Shown: in pieces, positions 4,033 to 5,154 of the stretch | Layout: the number at the start of each line of letters is the position of its first letter | Numbering within the stretch: position 1 is the first letter of the stretch | Assembly: GCA_026981635.1 (NCBI GenBank) | Contig: JALSIF010000048.1 | Location: 1 to 5,154, forward strand | Source: JALSIF01 sp026981635 [NCBI: bacterium] | Lineage (GTDB): Bacteria > 4484-113 > JALSIF01 | Length of the DNA: 5,154 nt | Direction of reading: 5' to 3' | Notes under the pieces: generated by a model | The model's input: the letters and a program-made list of their open reading frames with translations, nothing else | What the model was told of the DNA's origin: nothing | Databases searched by the model: none | Program-made: the position numbers and the translations under genes

Positions 4033-5154
4033 TCCCCGTCCTATTTCAGGCCGGGGATGGGTTAGTTTCTCCCGCCGGTTCTGGTCCCACTTGCGACCGT
4101 TTCCCAGGTGCTCAAAGCCTTCTCCGGTGGGGTAGGTGTCCACCCCGGAGAGGTCAAGGAATACCCCCACCGCGGGCATAAACCGCCTCACTCCGCCCCG
4201 GCTCCAGCGGTTGGCCTCACCGAAGTTGGTGCCCGGCTTTGCCTGGTAGGTGTCGTTTCCCGCCTCCTCCCAGAAGATGCCGATGCCCATGGCGTTGGAG
4301 GCACCCAGAGACAGGTTGGGTGCGCGGTAGGTGTCATCGCCCCCCGCCTCGTAGAGCAGGCCGAGGGAAAGGTCGTGGCCCGCTCCCAAGGCCATGTTCA
4401 TGGGGGCGGTGTAGGAGTCGTCTCCCGCTCCGTCGTAGAGGGCTCCGACGGCGAAGTGGGCGGCTGCCCCCTGGACGTACCACTGGCCCAGGTAGCGGTC
4501 ATTTCCCGCCTTGTCGTAGAGCAGGCCCACCCCGTACCAGTAGCCGGCCCCCTGGCCAAACACCCCCACCAGGTAGCTATCGTCGCCTGCGCCGTCAATC
4601 AGGATGCCCACTCCGCCGGCCAGGGAGTGGCCGATCAGGTAGTCGGAGCGTTTGCCGTAGCCGAACCCCTGGCAGAGGCTGGCGTTGTGCTCCCGGGACT
4701 GGGGGCTGGGGTAGCGGATCTCGTCGTCGCGGCACTCGTAGGAGTCGTCTCCCTGCCGGTCGTAGAGCAGCCCGCTTCCTCCCACATAGCCGAAGCCCTG
4801 GGCATAGGTGAAGGCCTCGTAGCGATCATTGCCCGAAAGGTCGGCCAGGACGCCAAAGCCGAAGAAGCCAGCCCCCTGGGTCACCCGGTCACCCATGTAG
4901 GTGTCATTGCCGCTGTAGTCCACCACCACCGCGGTGCCGAAGCAGCTTGCCCCTCGGCCGGGGAAGTGATCCCCGTCCAGGTAGCGGTCGTCGCCCCCGT
5001 GGTCAATCAGGATGGTGGTGCCGGGAATCAGGCTCAGGTAGTCTCCGCGGTAGATCTCGCTTCGCTCGTCCAGGGAGAGGTGGACCTGGACGAAGAAGCG
5101 GTCCGAGTCAATGGCGGGGGAGGGTGGGGGATTGAGGCGGTCCAGGGAGCCCTC
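4021..5154 (-). CDS. GDDxY-repeat protein of unknown function, N-terminus outside the window
   Basis: The frame is open from the right edge to a TAG at 4021-4023, giving 377 visible residues. The GTG at 4927-4929 is internal, because the same repeat pattern continues upstream of it. Residues 1-47 are a non-repeat stretch (DSDRFFVQVHLSLDE). Residues 48-341 hold ten imperfect units, mostly 26-28 long, with consensus (L/I)-x-(Y/I)-D-x-x-G-(D/N)-D-x-Y and, in the first six, an aromatic/Gly-rich second half usually carrying QG-x-G. Unit 4 has a long insertion between its two halves with C141 and C161; unit 9 has another; unit 10 is degraded (GVDTY). Residues 342-377 are a basic tail. I do not recognise a named family. 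The D-x-x-G-D-D-x-Y turn and regular period suggest a beta-solenoid or beta-roll, perhaps binding metal as RTX repeats do, but this is inference. No signal peptide, membrane segment or catalytic motif can be seen in this part. Confidence 0.9.
   Translation of the reverse strand, partial: EGSLDRLNPPPSPAIDSDRFFVQVHLSLDERSEIYRGDYLSLIPGTTILIDHGGDDRYLDGDHFPGRGASCFGTAVVVDYSGNDTYMGDRVTQGAGFFGFGVLADLSGNDRYEAFTYAQGFGYVGGSGLLYDRQGDDSYECRDDEIRYPSPQSREHNASLCQGFGYGKRSDYLIGHSLAGGVGILIDGAGDDSYLVGVFGQGAGYWYGVGLLYDKAGNDRYLGQWYVQGAAAHFAVGALYDGAGDDSYTAPMNMALGAGHDLSLGLLYEAGGDDTYRAPNLSLGASNAMGIGIFWEEAGNDTYQAKPGTNFGEANRWSRGGVRRFMPAVGVFLDLSGVDTYPTGEGFEHLGNGRKWDQNRREKLTHPRPEIGRGLDR
4132..5013 (-). repeat. Ten tandem protein repeats of the GDDxY type
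   Basis: The units begin at visible residues 48, 76, 103, 129, 184, 211, 238, 266, 293 and 331. Their signature turns are GGDDRY, SGNDTY, SGNDRY, QGDDSY, AGDDSY, AGNDRY, AGDDSY, GGDDTY, AGNDTY and SGVDTY. Protein similarity is much higher than DNA similarity: the Ser in the same motif position is AGC in unit 5 but TCC in units 4 and 7. The array is therefore old and kept by selection on the protein, not a recent DNA duplication. The second-half QG is lost from unit 7 onward, so the C-terminal units are the more divergent ones. Confidence 0.9.

Noticed and set aside
4879-4894. Tandem GGTCACCC repeat inside the repeat protein gene, same GGTNACC core as in the kinase leader
   Set aside because: It is coding sequence for GDRVT within a repeat unit, and eight-base tandem copies are easily explained by codon choice.
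4021-4929. Repeat protein taken as a complete 302-residue gene starting at the GTG at 4927-4929
   Set aside because: The same frame is open to the right edge and residues upstream of this GTG already contain a full repeat unit (ILIDHGGDDRY), so the GTG is an internal Val codon.
4132-5013. Repeat array as a CRISPR or DNA-level tandem repeat
   Set aside because: The periodicity is at the protein level, the DNA units differ strongly (including different Ser codon families), and the frame is coding throughout.
4021-5154. Calling the repeat protein an RTX toxin or hemolysin
   Set aside because: The repeat length and invariant Tyr do not match the nonapeptide pattern, and no secretion signal or toxin domain is visible.

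Overview
The window is GC-rich bacterial DNA with every convincing gene on the minus strand. Read in the direction of transcription (high to low coordinates) there are four genes: a large protein built from GDDxY-type repeats (5154 to 4021, N-terminus outside the window), a WYL-domain transcriptional regulator (3852 to 2737), a membrane sensor histidine kinase (2696 to 591) and a receiver-domain response regulator (570 to 1, C-terminus outside the window). Nothing here fixes the phylum. The Arg/Glu/Leu-rich proteins, the GC richness and the style of the receiver and kinase would suit a thermophilic or soil lineage such as Chloroflexota or Armatimonadota, but that is a guess from impression, not from a marker gene.

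Layout: the regulator, kinase and response regulator are closely spaced (gaps of 40 and 20 bases) and look like one operon: WYL regulator, then kinase, then its likely partner. The 168-base gap between the repeat protein and the WYL gene is the only sizeable intergenic stretch. It is full of structure: an inverted repeat across the stop codon of the repeat protein, a hairpin, two copies of GGTCTGGNNNNGATTTTAC 48 bases apart, a plausible sigma-70-type promoter and a short inverted repeat near the ribosome binding site. Here transcription of the three-gene regulatory operon most likely starts and may be controlled.

How the genes may work together: the kinase senses something through an extracytoplasmic domain of unrecognised type and passes phosphate to Asp69 of the response regulator. 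That protein's output domain lies off the left edge, beyond a coiled-coil linker. The WYL regulator is a one-component, ligand-responsive DNA-binding protein; its target is unknown but may include its own promoter. The repeat protein is the least familiar item: about ten imperfect copies of a 26-28 residue unit with consensus (L/I)-x-(Y/I)-D-x-x-G-(D/N)-D-x-Y followed in most copies by QG-x-G. It resembles, without matching, calcium-binding RTX repeats.

Two places have odd DNA inside or next to coding sequence: the repeat- and palindrome-rich DNA encoding the extra C-terminal tail of the kinase (about 594-745), and a cluster of GGTNACC motifs at the WYL stop codon/kinase leader (2723-2758). 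No RNA genes, CRISPR arrays or recognisable mobile elements were seen.
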